Shown one piece after another: positions 1 to 7,670 of a DNA stretch of 64,000 nt (position 1 is its first letter; each line of letters begins with the position of its first letter). Where the stretch lies: the NCBI GenBank assembly GCA_035652095.1, contig DASREM010000049.1:1-64000 (forward strand), given 5' to 3'. The notes under the pieces are model-generated. The model was not told the origin of the DNA. It searched no databases and saw nothing but the letters and a program-made list of their open reading frames with translations. The translations under genes and the position numbers were made by a program. The DNA is from DASREM01 sp035652095 (lineage in GTDB: Bacteria; Acidobacteriota; Terriglobia; Terriglobales; Acidobacteriaceae).

Positions 1-350
1 ACGAATCATGATCGGAAGTTGGGAGACCGGATAGATGGTTAGTGGAACCAAGTTCCACTGCAGGATTCTCAAAGCGAGCCTTGGTCCAATGAGCAAAACT
101 CAAGAGCAACACCAAAATCCAAAACTCCCACGAAGGGAAAAGCAAACCCTGAAAACCCTTCGACAGAACACGTGTCTCTTGACAACGCCGACACGGTTAT
201 AGAGGGTGGCCCACACATCGCGTTGTGTGCGAGGTGTGGGGTATGGGAATGTTTGCGCCACGTCATCAACTCTGAGACAGTATCGAGCCCCACTCATTCG
301 CAGACTGCGGGAATGAATGGGCCACACCCGCCTGAGTAACGCAGTTCCCC
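1..350. other. Gene-free left edge
   Basis: No convincing coding frame is seen in either strand here. The short open frames lack ribosome binding sites and have low-complexity or Cys/Trp-odd translations. The only clear structure is a 19 bp palindrome near the left end, listed separately. The upstream neighbour lies outside the window. Confidence 0.5.
41..59. repeat. Perfect 8 bp inverted repeat (possible operator)
   Basis: Arms AGTGGAAC and GTTCCACT are separated by CAA. The symmetry and size fit a dimeric regulator site, but no promoter or flanking gene start is visible, so the function is unknown. No T-run follows, so it is not an intrinsic terminator. Confidence 0.35.
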
Positions 351-608
351 TTACCCTCGATCAGTTCTGCCCTGATTCAGCTGGCATAGCAACTTCCACA
401 AGGGCTGCTTTAGATCCTCTGGTAATACGGTTTTCCCATACTGGGTGGCGCATCTCTCACAGAGCTCTTCAATGGACGAAGTCGAGACATCTAGGATGGT
501 CGCTTCATCGCTGACAAAAACAGGTTGCTCGTCGTAGAGAACCTTTTCAAAAAACTCTTTCGCCTCGCGAGAGTACCGCTGCATGTGAACATTCGAACCG
601 AGCTCCAT
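351..608 (-). CDS. Hypothetical small protein (85 aa)
   Basis: I do not recognise this family. The ATG at 608 is chosen over the longer frame (ATG at 656) because a GAGG ribosome binding site sits 6 nt upstream of it and none precedes the longer start. The product is acidic to neutral, predicted mostly helical, with the segment SREAKEFFEKVLYDEQPVF near the N-terminus and two Cys residues in SIEELCERCATQYGK. There is no signal peptide or membrane segment. It stands alone on the minus strand, separated from the kinase gene by a REP-like inverted repeat. Codon use looks like ordinary coding sequence, though the gene is less GC-rich than its neighbours, so a foreign origin is possible. Confidence 0.55.
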   Translation of the reverse strand: MELGSNVHMQRYSREAKEFFEKVLYDEQPVFVSDEATILDVSTSSIEELCERCATQYGKTVLPEDLKQPLWKLLCQLNQGRTDRG

Positions 609-670
609 ATTCTTCCTCAACTTACTGTGGCGTGAACCGTCCGGTAGCGATTCCATTGGCTATTTGGGTG

Positions 671-748
671 AAAACCCAGGACAGACGGGACGTTCGGCAA
701 TTTCCATCCGCAGATAATTCGGGAAACGTTCCGTCTGTCCCCGGTTTT
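671..748. repeat. REP/BIME-like imperfect inverted repeat
   Basis: Two 24 nt arms (671-694 and 725-748) are inverted copies with three mismatches; the shared core is GGACAGACGG. A 30 nt loop separates them and a T-rich stretch follows the right arm. Arms of this GGGACAGACGG type are, from memory, typical of extragenic elements mobilised by REP-associated tyrosine transposases (IS200-like). No transposase gene is present in the window. It may also work as a transcription barrier between the two minus-strand genes. Confidence 0.5.
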
Positions 749-801
749 TCCTTTTGTCTTCTTGGCTTGCCTGTCATGACACGCTCTTCGTCATGACGAT
801 A

Positions 802-817
802 TGTTCCACGCGGAACA
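802..817. promoter_or_regulatory. Candidate parS-like centromere site
   Basis: The sequence TGTTCCACGCGGAACA differs by one central base from the palindrome TGTTCCACGTGGAACA, a known ParB binding variant of the parS consensus. It lies 14 bp beyond the stop codon of the kinase gene, outside coding sequence. No parA/parB or other origin-linked gene is visible here and no second copy was found in the window. It could instead be a simple hairpin. Confidence 0.3.
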
Positions 818-830
818 CTCGGGCGATCTC

Positions 831-3530
831 TTAATTTGTACGTGGCATGTTAAGGAGGATGCTGAGCGGGGGAACGTGTTCCGGCTTGACGTAACGGTTG
901 ACCAGGAAGCGCTTGCCATCTTTGCTTACGTCGTAAGTGAAGACATCGGTGCTCGAGATCGGGGCGCGTCCGCGAACCTGGAACAGAGACACCGGCGTGC
1001 CGGTGGCGAACGTGCCGGTGGCGTTGACCGGAACCGCCATCAACATGCCGCCGGGATTTATGTAGAAGATTTCTTTGCCGTCTCCGCGCCACCGCGGTTC
1101 GGTGCCGCCGCCGCGCGAGACTTGCCACTTCCCCGCCCCACCCGGGAAGGTTGTGACATAGACCTCCCAGTTGCCGGATTCGTCCGAGGCATAGGCGAGC
1201 CACTTCCCATCCGGAGATACCTGCCCGTTGGTCTCGCTGCGACTACTGTTGAGGATGCGAGTGGGCTCTCCACCGGCGACCGGCAGAAGTTCCAGATGGC
1301 TGCCGCTCGGGGTCTGACGCGTGAAGATGAGGAATTGATCGTCCAACGACCAGGAGTTGGGAATGACATCGTCCATCGAGGCGGGCGGTATGAGATATCT
1401 CCTGTGCTCGCGCGCCAGGCCGCTCGAACTTTTCAGAAAGATGCTTGCACCTTCATGGGCGGCGGCACGATAGGCCAACATGCTTCCATCGTGCGACCAC
1501 ACGCCCAAGACCTCTTCGCCGGGATCGAAGGTGAAGCGCGAGTTGTCGGATCCCTGCGTCCTCTCGAGCCAGATGTCAACGTTGTTGGCCTTTGGGTCGC
1601 TGATGTCGAGGGCAACCCGGCTGCCATCGGGCGAGAGCGTGGGGTTCGCCATGATGGCTGGATCGCCGAGCCGACCCAGTTCTTTTCCGGTCCGATCGAT
1701 CCAGGTAAGAGCCGATTGCGCAGCGCCCTCCTCGGTGTTGTAGATTAGCGTTCCATTCTGTCCCACTGCAATGGATGCCCAGTAGGTCGAGGGCTGGAAC
1801 CCGACGGCATTGGCGATGACAGTCGGAGTCCCTGAAAGGGTGCCCGACGACGGATCGAAGGGAACGCTGACCAGCTGTTTTTGTTCATCTGCGTAATAGA
1901 GATTGTGGGCGTCATAGCCGAAACTGGAGTGGCAGAGCGCGAGCAGTTTGCGCTCTTTGCCTTCGAGAGTAGTGACATAGATTCCGCTGGAACGGTCGTC
2001 GCGCAGGTTGGCGAAATTTCCACCCCAGTACAGGATATGTTTGCCGTCTGGAAGAAAGAGCGGCCAGCGGTGGGACTGTTCGTCGTCCTTGCGGATGGCC
2101 TGGGTCACCGAAGCCAAGCCGGATGCGTCGGCATTGACGCGCCAGAGCGGAGTTTGCGAGTCTGGCGAAAAGACAATGACGTCGTTGGCGCCCCAGCTTC
2201 CGCCGCGCGCGGCGAGGGCGATGGCGAGAACTTGCGGGGTGCCGCCGCTGGCGGCAATCTTCTGAAGCTTGCCATTGGCGAAGAAGCCGATGTACGCGCC
2301 ATCCGGGGACCAGAAGGGATAGCTTGCCCCCTGGGTGCCCGCCAGGGGCGTGACGACCGATGAACCGATCCGCTGCACATAGATGGTGGGCATGGCCGAT
2401 GCCTCGTCCGGCGATATGAAGGCCAGCATGGAGCCATCGCGCGAGAGGGCCATGTGGCTGATACTCATCTCGTCGGGAATAGCGAGGGCAAACTGCATGC
2501 GAGTAGCCGGCGTACTGGTGTGTCTTGCCGCCCACCATGTTCCTGCGGCGACCAGCGCCAGAGCGAGCACTGCGGAAAGCCATAGGAGAGACGATCTGCG
2601 AGGGGCGGACGCGGCGACGCGAGTGGCGGCGCTTGTTTCGCTGCCCGAGAGCGCGCTCAGGGCGAAGGAGAGATCTCGGGCGGACTGAAAGCGTTGTTCC
2701 GGGTTCTTCTCCAGGCAGCGCCGCACGATGCGCTCGAGAGCGGGAGAAATAAACTGGGCGCGGTTCGACAGTTCCGGGGGATCCTCTTTCAAGACGGCGG
2801 TCATGGTTTCGGCGGCAGTATCGCGGCGAAAGGCGCGCACCCCGGTGAGCATTTCGTAGAGAACAGCGCCAAGAGCGAAGATGTCGGTGCGGGCGTCGGA
2901 TGCTTCGCCACGAACCTGCTCAGGTGCCATATAACTGGCCGTGCCCATGACCACACCGGCGGCGGTATGCTCGCTGGTGAGGGTGACGTCGTTGGAATCC
3001 TTCGCCGACTTCTGGATAAGCTTGGCGAGACCAAAATCGAGAATCTTGATACGCCCGTCGCGAGTGACGAAAATGTTTTCAGGCTTCAGGTCGCGGTGAA
3101 CGATTCCCTTTTCGTGCGCAGCGGCCAGCCCGTGGGCGATCTGCACTCCATACTCGATGGTTTTGCGCTGTGGCAGGGCCGCCCCGTCCGCGGCAGCGCG
3201 CAGGCTATCGCCATCCAGGAGTTCGGAGACGAGATAGGGGGACCCATTCTGCTCGCCGATATCGTGAATGGCGAGAATGTTGGGATGGTTGAGGGCCGCT
3301 ACAGCGCGCGCCTCCTGCTCGAAGCGGCGCAAGCGATCGCTTTCGCGCGCGAAGGATTCGGGCAGAATCTTCAGGGCGACATCGCGTCCGAGACGGGTGT
3401 CGCGCGCGCGGTAAACCTCTCCCATGCCGCCCGCGCCGAGCGGTGACTGGATTTCGTAGGGACCAAGTCGGGTGCCGGGAGTCAGGGGCATCTGGGCGGA
3501 CATTATATCTGGACTTGGATTCGAGTCCAT
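831..3530 (-). CDS. Transmembrane Ser/Thr protein kinase with TolB/WD40-like propeller
   Basis: Hanks-type kinase that phosphorylates Ser/Thr on unknown targets. The kinase domain covers about residues 20-290: glycine loop GAGGMGEVY (32-40), ATP lysine K54, catalytic HRDLKPEN (145-152), DFG (165-167), APE (202-204). One membrane helix follows (about 314-334). The remaining 550 residues carry repeated S-x-D-G / W-S-P-D-G-type blades (WSPDGAYIGF, SPDGSRVAL, SPDGKWLAY), a TolB-like beta-propeller that should lie outside the membrane and act as a sensor. This architecture is very common in Acidobacteriota. Start choice among Met 1, 10 and 14 is open; none has a strong ribosome binding site. The gene is monocistronic, and the plus-strand gene at 3669 diverges from it. 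Confidence 0.93.
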   Translation of the reverse strand: MDSNPSPDIMSAQMPLTPGTRLGPYEIQSPLGAGGMGEVYRARDTRLGRDVALKILPESFARESDRLRRFEQEARAVAALNHPNILAIHDIGEQNGSPYLVSELLDGDSLRAAADGAALPQRKTIEYGVQIAHGLAAAHEKGIVHRDLKPENIFVTRDGRIKILDFGLAKLIQKSAKDSNDVTLTSEHTAAGVVMGTASYMAPEQVRGEASDARTDIFALGAVLYEMLTGVRAFRRDTAAETMTAVLKEDPPELSNRAQFISPALERIVRRCLEKNPEQRFQSARDLSFALSALSGSETSAATRVAASAPRRSSLLWLSAVLALALVAAGTWWAARHTSTPATRMQFALAIPDEMSISHMALSRDGSMLAFISPDEASAMPTIYVQRIGSSVVTPLAGTQGASYPFWSPDGAYIGFFANGKLQKIAASGGTPQVLAIALAARGGSWGANDVIVFSPDSQTPLWRVNADASGLASVTQAIRKDDEQSHRWPLFLPDGKHILYWGGNFANLRDDRSSGIYVTTLEGKERKLLALCHSSFGYDAHNLYYADEQKQLVSVPFDPSSGTLSGTPTVIANAVGFQPSTYWASIAVGQNGTLIYNTEEGAAQSALTWIDRTGKELGRLGDPAIMANPTLSPDGSRVALDISDPKANNVDIWLERTQGSDNSRFTFDPGEEVLGVWSHDGSMLAYRAAAHEGASIFLKSSSGLAREHRRYLIPPASMDDVIPNSWSLDDQFLIFTRQTPSGSHLELLPVAGGEPTRILNSSRSETNGQVSPDGKWLAYASDESGNWEVYVTTFPGGAGKWQVSRGGGTEPRWRGDGKEIFYINPGGMLMAVPVNATGTFATGTPVSLFQVRGRAPISSTDVFTYDVSKDGKRFLVNRYVKPEHVPPLSILLNMPRTN

Positions 3531-3668
3531 TTCTTGGTTCGTGGAACGATTATGATGGCATCCTGAGGGCGCTGGCGTGCACAGCCGTTTTTGTGGCTTG
3601 ACCGTTCACACGGAGCGTGTACTAGTTTGGGCGTCAGCGGCTGCTGCGGTTGCATCCAACTATCCGAG

Positions 3669-4010
3669 ATGAAATTTCTCGACTACTTCCGAACGCTGAA
3701 GTCGCCGGAGTTGAGGACTGCGTGGGTGGTGGCGATCGCTGCCGATACGCTTCAGCTTGCGGCGATGCCTCTGTTTGTGGCGGGAGGGATCTCTCCGGCC
3801 GAGGTGGGGCTGGATCTGATCGTTGCGGTAATTTTGATTCGGTTGCTGGGCTGGCACTGGGCCTTTCTGCCGTCGCTGCTGGCGGAGCTGGTGCCGGGGT
3901 TCGACCTCTTCCCTACCTGGACGGCGGCGCTGTTCTATGTCACGCATGAGCGAGTGCAGTCGAATGAGCCGGAGATCCTGCCGCCGGACCCGAGCTTCAA
4001 GATGCGGTAA
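3669..4010 (+). CDS. Small hydrophobic hypothetical protein (113 aa)
   Basis: I do not recognise a named family. The ATG at 3669 (MKFLDYFRTL) is preferred to the upstream frame because the extra N-terminal part is Cys-rich and unlike the rest. Two or three membrane helices are likely: around residues 18-40 (VVAIAADTLQLAAMPLFVAGG), 44-62 (VGLDLIVAVILIRLLGWHW) and 62-75, then a short soluble tail ending in PPDPSFKMR. Similar small proteins of this shape are found as lone genes. It is divergent from the propeller kinase and convergent with the cytochrome/sorbosone dehydrogenase gene, so it is probably its own transcription unit. No catalytic motif is visible. Confidence 0.7.
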   Translation: MKFLDYFRTLKSPELRTAWVVAIAADTLQLAAMPLFVAGGISPAEVGLDLIVAVILIRLLGWHWAFLPSLLAELVPGFDLFPTWTAALFYVTHERVQSNEPEILPPDPSFKMR

Positions 4011-4057
4011 CGTCGACGCTCCAAGGTGATGCTTTTGCAGCAGAATTCCAAAGCCGA

Positions 4058-5704
4058 TCACTTGCCAACGTAGCTGACGCGCCAAATTGAATTGGAGCCG
4101 TCGTCGGTTACCAGGAGAGAACCGTCAGGGGCGACGGTGACGCCGACTGGCCTGCCCCAGACCTGGCCGCTGTTGAGCACAAACCCGGTCAGGAAATCCT
4201 GATACTCGCCCGAAGCTTTTCCGGTCTGGTGCAACGGTACGCGAATCACTTCGTATCCGGCGCGAACGCTACGATTCCAAGAGCCGTGCTGCGCAGAGAA
4301 GATGTCGTCCCGATATTCGGCGGGGAACTGCTTGCCTTCATAGAAGGTCATCTGCATGGATGCGTTGTGCGCGGGCAGCAGGACGTCGGGCACGATCACT
4401 TTGTCCTTCAACTCCTGGCGCGCGCCTCGGTGACGGGGATCCTGATTGCCTCCGATGTACCACCAGGGCCAGCCGTAGAAGCCGCCGTCCTGAACGTGGG
4501 TGATGTAGTCGGGGACGAGGTTGTCGCCAAGCGCATCGCGTTCATTCACTGAACACCAGAGCTGGCCGGTCCTGGGATGGACGGCGAGACCACCGCCGGG
4601 GTTACGAATTCCAGAGGCGTAAACCCGCATGCCGGAGCCGTCGGGATTGAATTCCAGGATGTCGGCACGATTTTTCTCACCGGAATCATCATCCACATTG
4701 GAGCGGGAACCGACGCTTACGAACATCTTCTTGCCGTCGAGCGAGAATTGGATGTCGCGGGTCCAGTGGCCGCTTCCGTCGGGGAGGTTGGCGATATGCT
4801 CTGGCGCGCCGGTGGCTTTGGCATCGGCTGCACGATAAGGAAAACGAACCACGACATCGGGTTGAGCGACGTACACGTATTGCGGGTTGGGCCCGGGAGG
4901 ATAGAAGGCGATGCCGTAGGGGTGCTTGAGTCCGGTCGCGAAGACTTGCATCTGCTCCGGCTTGCCGTCGGCGGTCATGCCGCGAAAAACGCGAATGCGG
5001 CCGGCACGGCTCTCGGCGAGGAAGATATCTCCATTGGGCGCTGTGCGAATCAGGCGAGGCTCGTCGAGGCCGGTGGTATAGAGTTCGACTTTGAATCCTG
5101 CCGGCGCCTGGGGCCAGACGTTCGAGGGTCGCGCAACCAAATCGGGACCATTATCGGAGGATTTTGTTGCCATTGGAGGAGGCAGGTCGTGAGGGGTGAT
5201 CTTGTGAATTTTTCCCGGTTGCTCGAAACGGAAGTCGGTGAAGGGCGCAGGTGGCGGGGGAGCCTTGATAGGAGTGGAATTGTCCGCGGACGGAGCAGGC
5301 CTGGAGGCAGGAGACTCGGCTTGCGAAAGCCCGAGAGATTTCAGGTAAGTAACAATTTTCCAGCGTTGACTCTCGGGCAATTGTGACCAGGAAGGCATGC
5401 CATTCTCGGGAGCGCCCTGGGTAATGAACCAGAAGATCTCTCCTGGAGTGACGGATTCGATGTTGCCGTCCACCAGCGCGGGAATATTGGCGGAGCCTTC
5501 GGCGTTCTTGCCGTGACAGGAGGCGCAGTGCTGAAGATACAAGCTGCGGCCTTGCAGGATAGCGTCTTTACGGCCGGCAAAGGGATCTTTGAGAGCTCTG
5601 GCGGAAGCGGGAGCGTTATGAAAATTCCGGTTCTGAGCCCGCAGGATTGCGATCGAGAGAATTGCAGCGATGAATACGACTACGGCCGACGTTGCTTTCC
5701 GCAC
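4058..5704 (-). CDS. Cytochrome c / sorbosone dehydrogenase-like protein
   Basis: Probable periplasmic sugar or aldehyde dehydrogenase with its own electron-accepting heme. The GTG at 5704 is chosen: GAGG lies 5 nt upstream and a signal-anchor (AVVVFIAAILSIAILRAQ) follows at once, whereas the longer frame adds an unlikely tail. After the signal comes a mono-heme c domain with CASCHG and a downstream GMPSW that can supply the Met ligand. A Pro-rich linker leads to a beta-propeller of the glucose/sorbosone dehydrogenase (GSDH, PQQ-type) family, recognisable by IRTAPNGDIFLAES, GLKHPYGIAFYP, NPGGGLAVHPRTG and the closing VAPDGSLLVTDDGSNSIWRV. Fused heme domains are known in this family. The cofactor PQQ is inferred from family; no pqq genes are nearby. 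Confidence 0.85.
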   Translation of the reverse strand: MRKATSAVVVFIAAILSIAILRAQNRNFHNAPASARALKDPFAGRKDAILQGRSLYLQHCASCHGKNAEGSANIPALVDGNIESVTPGEIFWFITQGAPENGMPSWSQLPESQRWKIVTYLKSLGLSQAESPASRPAPSADNSTPIKAPPPPAPFTDFRFEQPGKIHKITPHDLPPPMATKSSDNGPDLVARPSNVWPQAPAGFKVELYTTGLDEPRLIRTAPNGDIFLAESRAGRIRVFRGMTADGKPEQMQVFATGLKHPYGIAFYPPGPNPQYVYVAQPDVVVRFPYRAADAKATGAPEHIANLPDGSGHWTRDIQFSLDGKKMFVSVGSRSNVDDDSGEKNRADILEFNPDGSGMRVYASGIRNPGGGLAVHPRTGQLWCSVNERDALGDNLVPDYITHVQDGGFYGWPWWYIGGNQDPRHRGARQELKDKVIVPDVLLPAHNASMQMTFYEGKQFPAEYRDDIFSAQHGSWNRSVRAGYEVIRVPLHQTGKASGEYQDFLTGFVLNSGQVWGRPVGVTVAPDGSLLVTDDGSNSIWRVSYVGK

Positions 5705-5826
5705 CTTCACCTCTGGAAGTAACCGAATCACCCCTGGGAGCGCGCCCAGGTGTACAAAGCATTGCAGGTTGTTCTTGGATGCAACAGGGCTAGAGAAGGC
5801 AGCAGCCCGGGAGCGAAGATTTCGGC

Positions 5827-7044
5827 TCAGCACTGAATGTGCTCAGGAAGAAAACCCATTCCGATCACGCGGGCGGGAATGCGACGCAGTACGGGAAAGC
5901 GGCGGATGAGCCGAACCGGAAGAGGAAGGCTGAGGGGACGGGCAGTTCCGAGAACGGGGCGGATGACATTGTTTTGCAAGAAGACCTGCATGGCCTGAGT
6001 GGCGCGAGTGGGAAACTCGCGCCGGCGTTGTACCAAATTGAGGTCGGCTTCGGTGAGCGCCCGTTGAGCAAGCTTGGATGCGAGCAGGTTGGCGGCGGCG
6101 ACCGCGTCCTGGACGGCGAGGTTGATTCCAACTCCGCCGATGGGAGACATGGCATGGGCGGCGTCTCCGATGCAGAGTAGTCCGGGACGATACCAGCGCA
6201 CGAGGCGATCAACGGCGACGGTGAGCAAGCTGATCTGATTCCAGTCCTGCAGTTGCTGAACGCGATCGTGAAAGGCAGGGGCGGCACGTACGATTCGCTC
6301 GCGAAAGGCCGGCAGGCCCTGATTCCGAATCTCCTGGGCGGTGCCCTTGGGGATAACGAGGGCGCACTGCCAGTACTCGTCGCGATTGATGGTGACGAAA
6401 ATCTGGCCGGGCATGATGCGTCCCAGGGCCTGATTGACGTCATCGGGACTGCGGGGAATGCGCATCCACAGGACATCCATGGGAGCCCCGAGCACGGTGA
6501 CAGGAAGCTGGGCGCGGGCTCGGACGGTGGAATGCCTGCCATCCGCGGCCACGGTCAAATCGGCCCGAATTTCCAGTGCGCCTGCGGCAGTAGCCGCTCG
6601 AACGCCAACGGTTACGCCGTTTTCCTGGATGATGCCGGTGACCTCGCTTTGCATACACAACTTGAACGATGGATATCGCTTTGCGTGTTCTGCGATGAAA
6701 TCAAGGAAGTCCCACTGAGGCATGAACGCGATGAAGCGGCAATGCGTGGGCAGGTGACGGAAGTCGGCGAGGGTGACCGATTCGCTGCCGATTTGCCCGG
6801 TCAACTGGGCAAGTTCCTGGTGAGGACGTTGAAGAAACTCGTCGAGCAAGTTCAGTTCATAGAGCAGTTCGAGAGTGGAGGGATGAATGGTGTCGCCGCG
6901 AAAATCGCGCAAGAAGTCGGAATGTTTTTCGAGCACACACACATCCACCCCTTTGCGGGCCAACAGAAACCCCAGCATCATGCCGGCAGGGCCTCCGCCA
7001 ACGATGCAGCAACGAGTCTGGATGTGCGCCGAACTTGCGGGCAT
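5827..7044 (-). CDS. FAD-dependent monooxygenase (PHBH/UbiH-like)
   Basis: Group A flavoprotein hydroxylase. The N-terminal Rossmann motif GGGPAGMMLG binds the ADP part of FAD and ends in the acidic E of VLEKH; the second FAD motif GDAAHAMSPIGGVGINLAVQDA-type is cleanly present near residue 290, and a DG motif (AADGRHSTVR) for NADPH/FAD contact lies near 165. Length (405 aa) is normal. Substrate is unknown; members hydroxylate aromatic rings or polyketides. There is no ribosome binding site, and a TAATAC box ends 6 nt before the ATG, which suggests a leaderless mRNA. It lies downstream of the small leader-like protein on the same strand after a 119 bp gap, so partial read-through is possible. 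Confidence 0.88.
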   Translation of the reverse strand: MPASSAHIQTRCCIVGGGPAGMMLGFLLARKGVDVCVLEKHSDFLRDFRGDTIHPSTLELLYELNLLDEFLQRPHQELAQLTGQIGSESVTLADFRHLPTHCRFIAFMPQWDFLDFIAEHAKRYPSFKLCMQSEVTGIIQENGVTVGVRAATAAGALEIRADLTVAADGRHSTVRARAQLPVTVLGAPMDVLWMRIPRSPDDVNQALGRIMPGQIFVTINRDEYWQCALVIPKGTAQEIRNQGLPAFRERIVRAAPAFHDRVQQLQDWNQISLLTVAVDRLVRWYRPGLLCIGDAAHAMSPIGGVGINLAVQDAVAAANLLASKLAQRALTEADLNLVQRRREFPTRATQAMQVFLQNNVIRPVLGTARPLSLPLPVRLIRRFPVLRRIPARVIGMGFLPEHIQC

Positions 7045-7050
7045 CGCAAG

Positions 7051-7078
7051 GTATTAGACCACAGACGTTTTTTTCGAA
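7051..7078 (-). promoter_or_regulatory. Promoter of the FAD monooxygenase gene
   Basis: On the minus strand TTCGAA (7073-7078) and TAATAC (7051-7056) are 16 bp apart. The -10 box ends 6 nt before the ATG at 7044, so transcription would begin at or beside the start codon. Confidence 0.35.
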
Positions 7079-7163
7079 GGGCGAAAGGGTCGCATACTCT
7101 CCAGGAGCAAGCCCGCGAGGGGAGTAGCGCAGAATGCTCTCCCCTGAGGCGTGAGGATTGGAA

Positions 7164-7655
7164 TCAAGCGGTGGCGGCGAGGGGCCGGGTAATGGCCTGG
7201 CCTAGCGCCTTGAATAAAACCCTAAGCCGGTCGCGTTTGAGAGAAGGCGGAATTCCGTCGGGATGCTTGGCAAATACAAGTCTTGCAAGCGCGAATCTTT
7301 CCGCCGAGGTCAGGTCGATTCCGCGATGCGCAGCGGCATTGATCGGGTCGGTAAGAAACGCCTCGCGAAAAGCGTCATCGAGCACGGCAGTTCCGATCGC
7401 CGACTGGGCTCCGGAACCCGCCAGGCCGGGACAAATGCGCTTGGGGCAAATATAGTCCGCGATTTGCCGGCACAGGTCGGCGACCGCCGAGGAGCCTTGC
7501 GGATCGGAGACGGGAAATATTCTGAGTAACTCCGCGGCATCGGCGGAGGCGAAGGCGAAGCCGAAGTTCTGAGTGGTGGGTACGGGAGCACTCATGAGTT
7601 GCTCACAGAAGAGATCATCCGTGCAAGCGGCGCCAATGATGCGTGCGAGATTCAT
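7164..7655 (-). CDS. Tandem leader-like small protein behind a kinase gene
   Basis: 163 aa protein of unknown function. It contains two related helical segments, residues about 3-47 and 86-130, alignable as A-x-IG-x-A-x2-DD-x-F-x-E followed by a Pro and later a small residue rich helix (IIGAACTDDLFCEQL against AIGTAVLDDAFREAFLTDP). This pattern resembles the helical leader region of Nif11/NHLP or Franean1_4349-type putative RiPP precursors, though here it is duplicated. Between the copies lies a Cys-bearing part (DLCRQIADYICPKRICPG). A strong AGGAGG precedes the ATG by 5 nt, and the gene starts only 15 bp after the kinase stop, so the two are co-transcribed. No maturation enzyme is adjacent other than the downstream FAD monooxygenase. 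It could be a kinase substrate or a structural regulator; function is open. Confidence 0.75.
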   Translation of the reverse strand: MNLARIIGAACTDDLFCEQLMSAPVPTTQNFGFAFASADAAELLRIFPVSDPQGSSAVADLCRQIADYICPKRICPGLAGSGAQSAIGTAVLDDAFREAFLTDPINAAAHRGIDLTSAERFALARLVFAKHPDGIPPSLKRDRLRVLFKALGQAITRPLAATA

Positions 7656-7670
7656 ATATTCCTCCTGATA

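Noticed and set aside
3510..3530. GATTCGAGTCC-like tRNA T-loop motif
   Set aside because: It lies inside the kinase start region and no acceptor or anticodon stem pairs around it.
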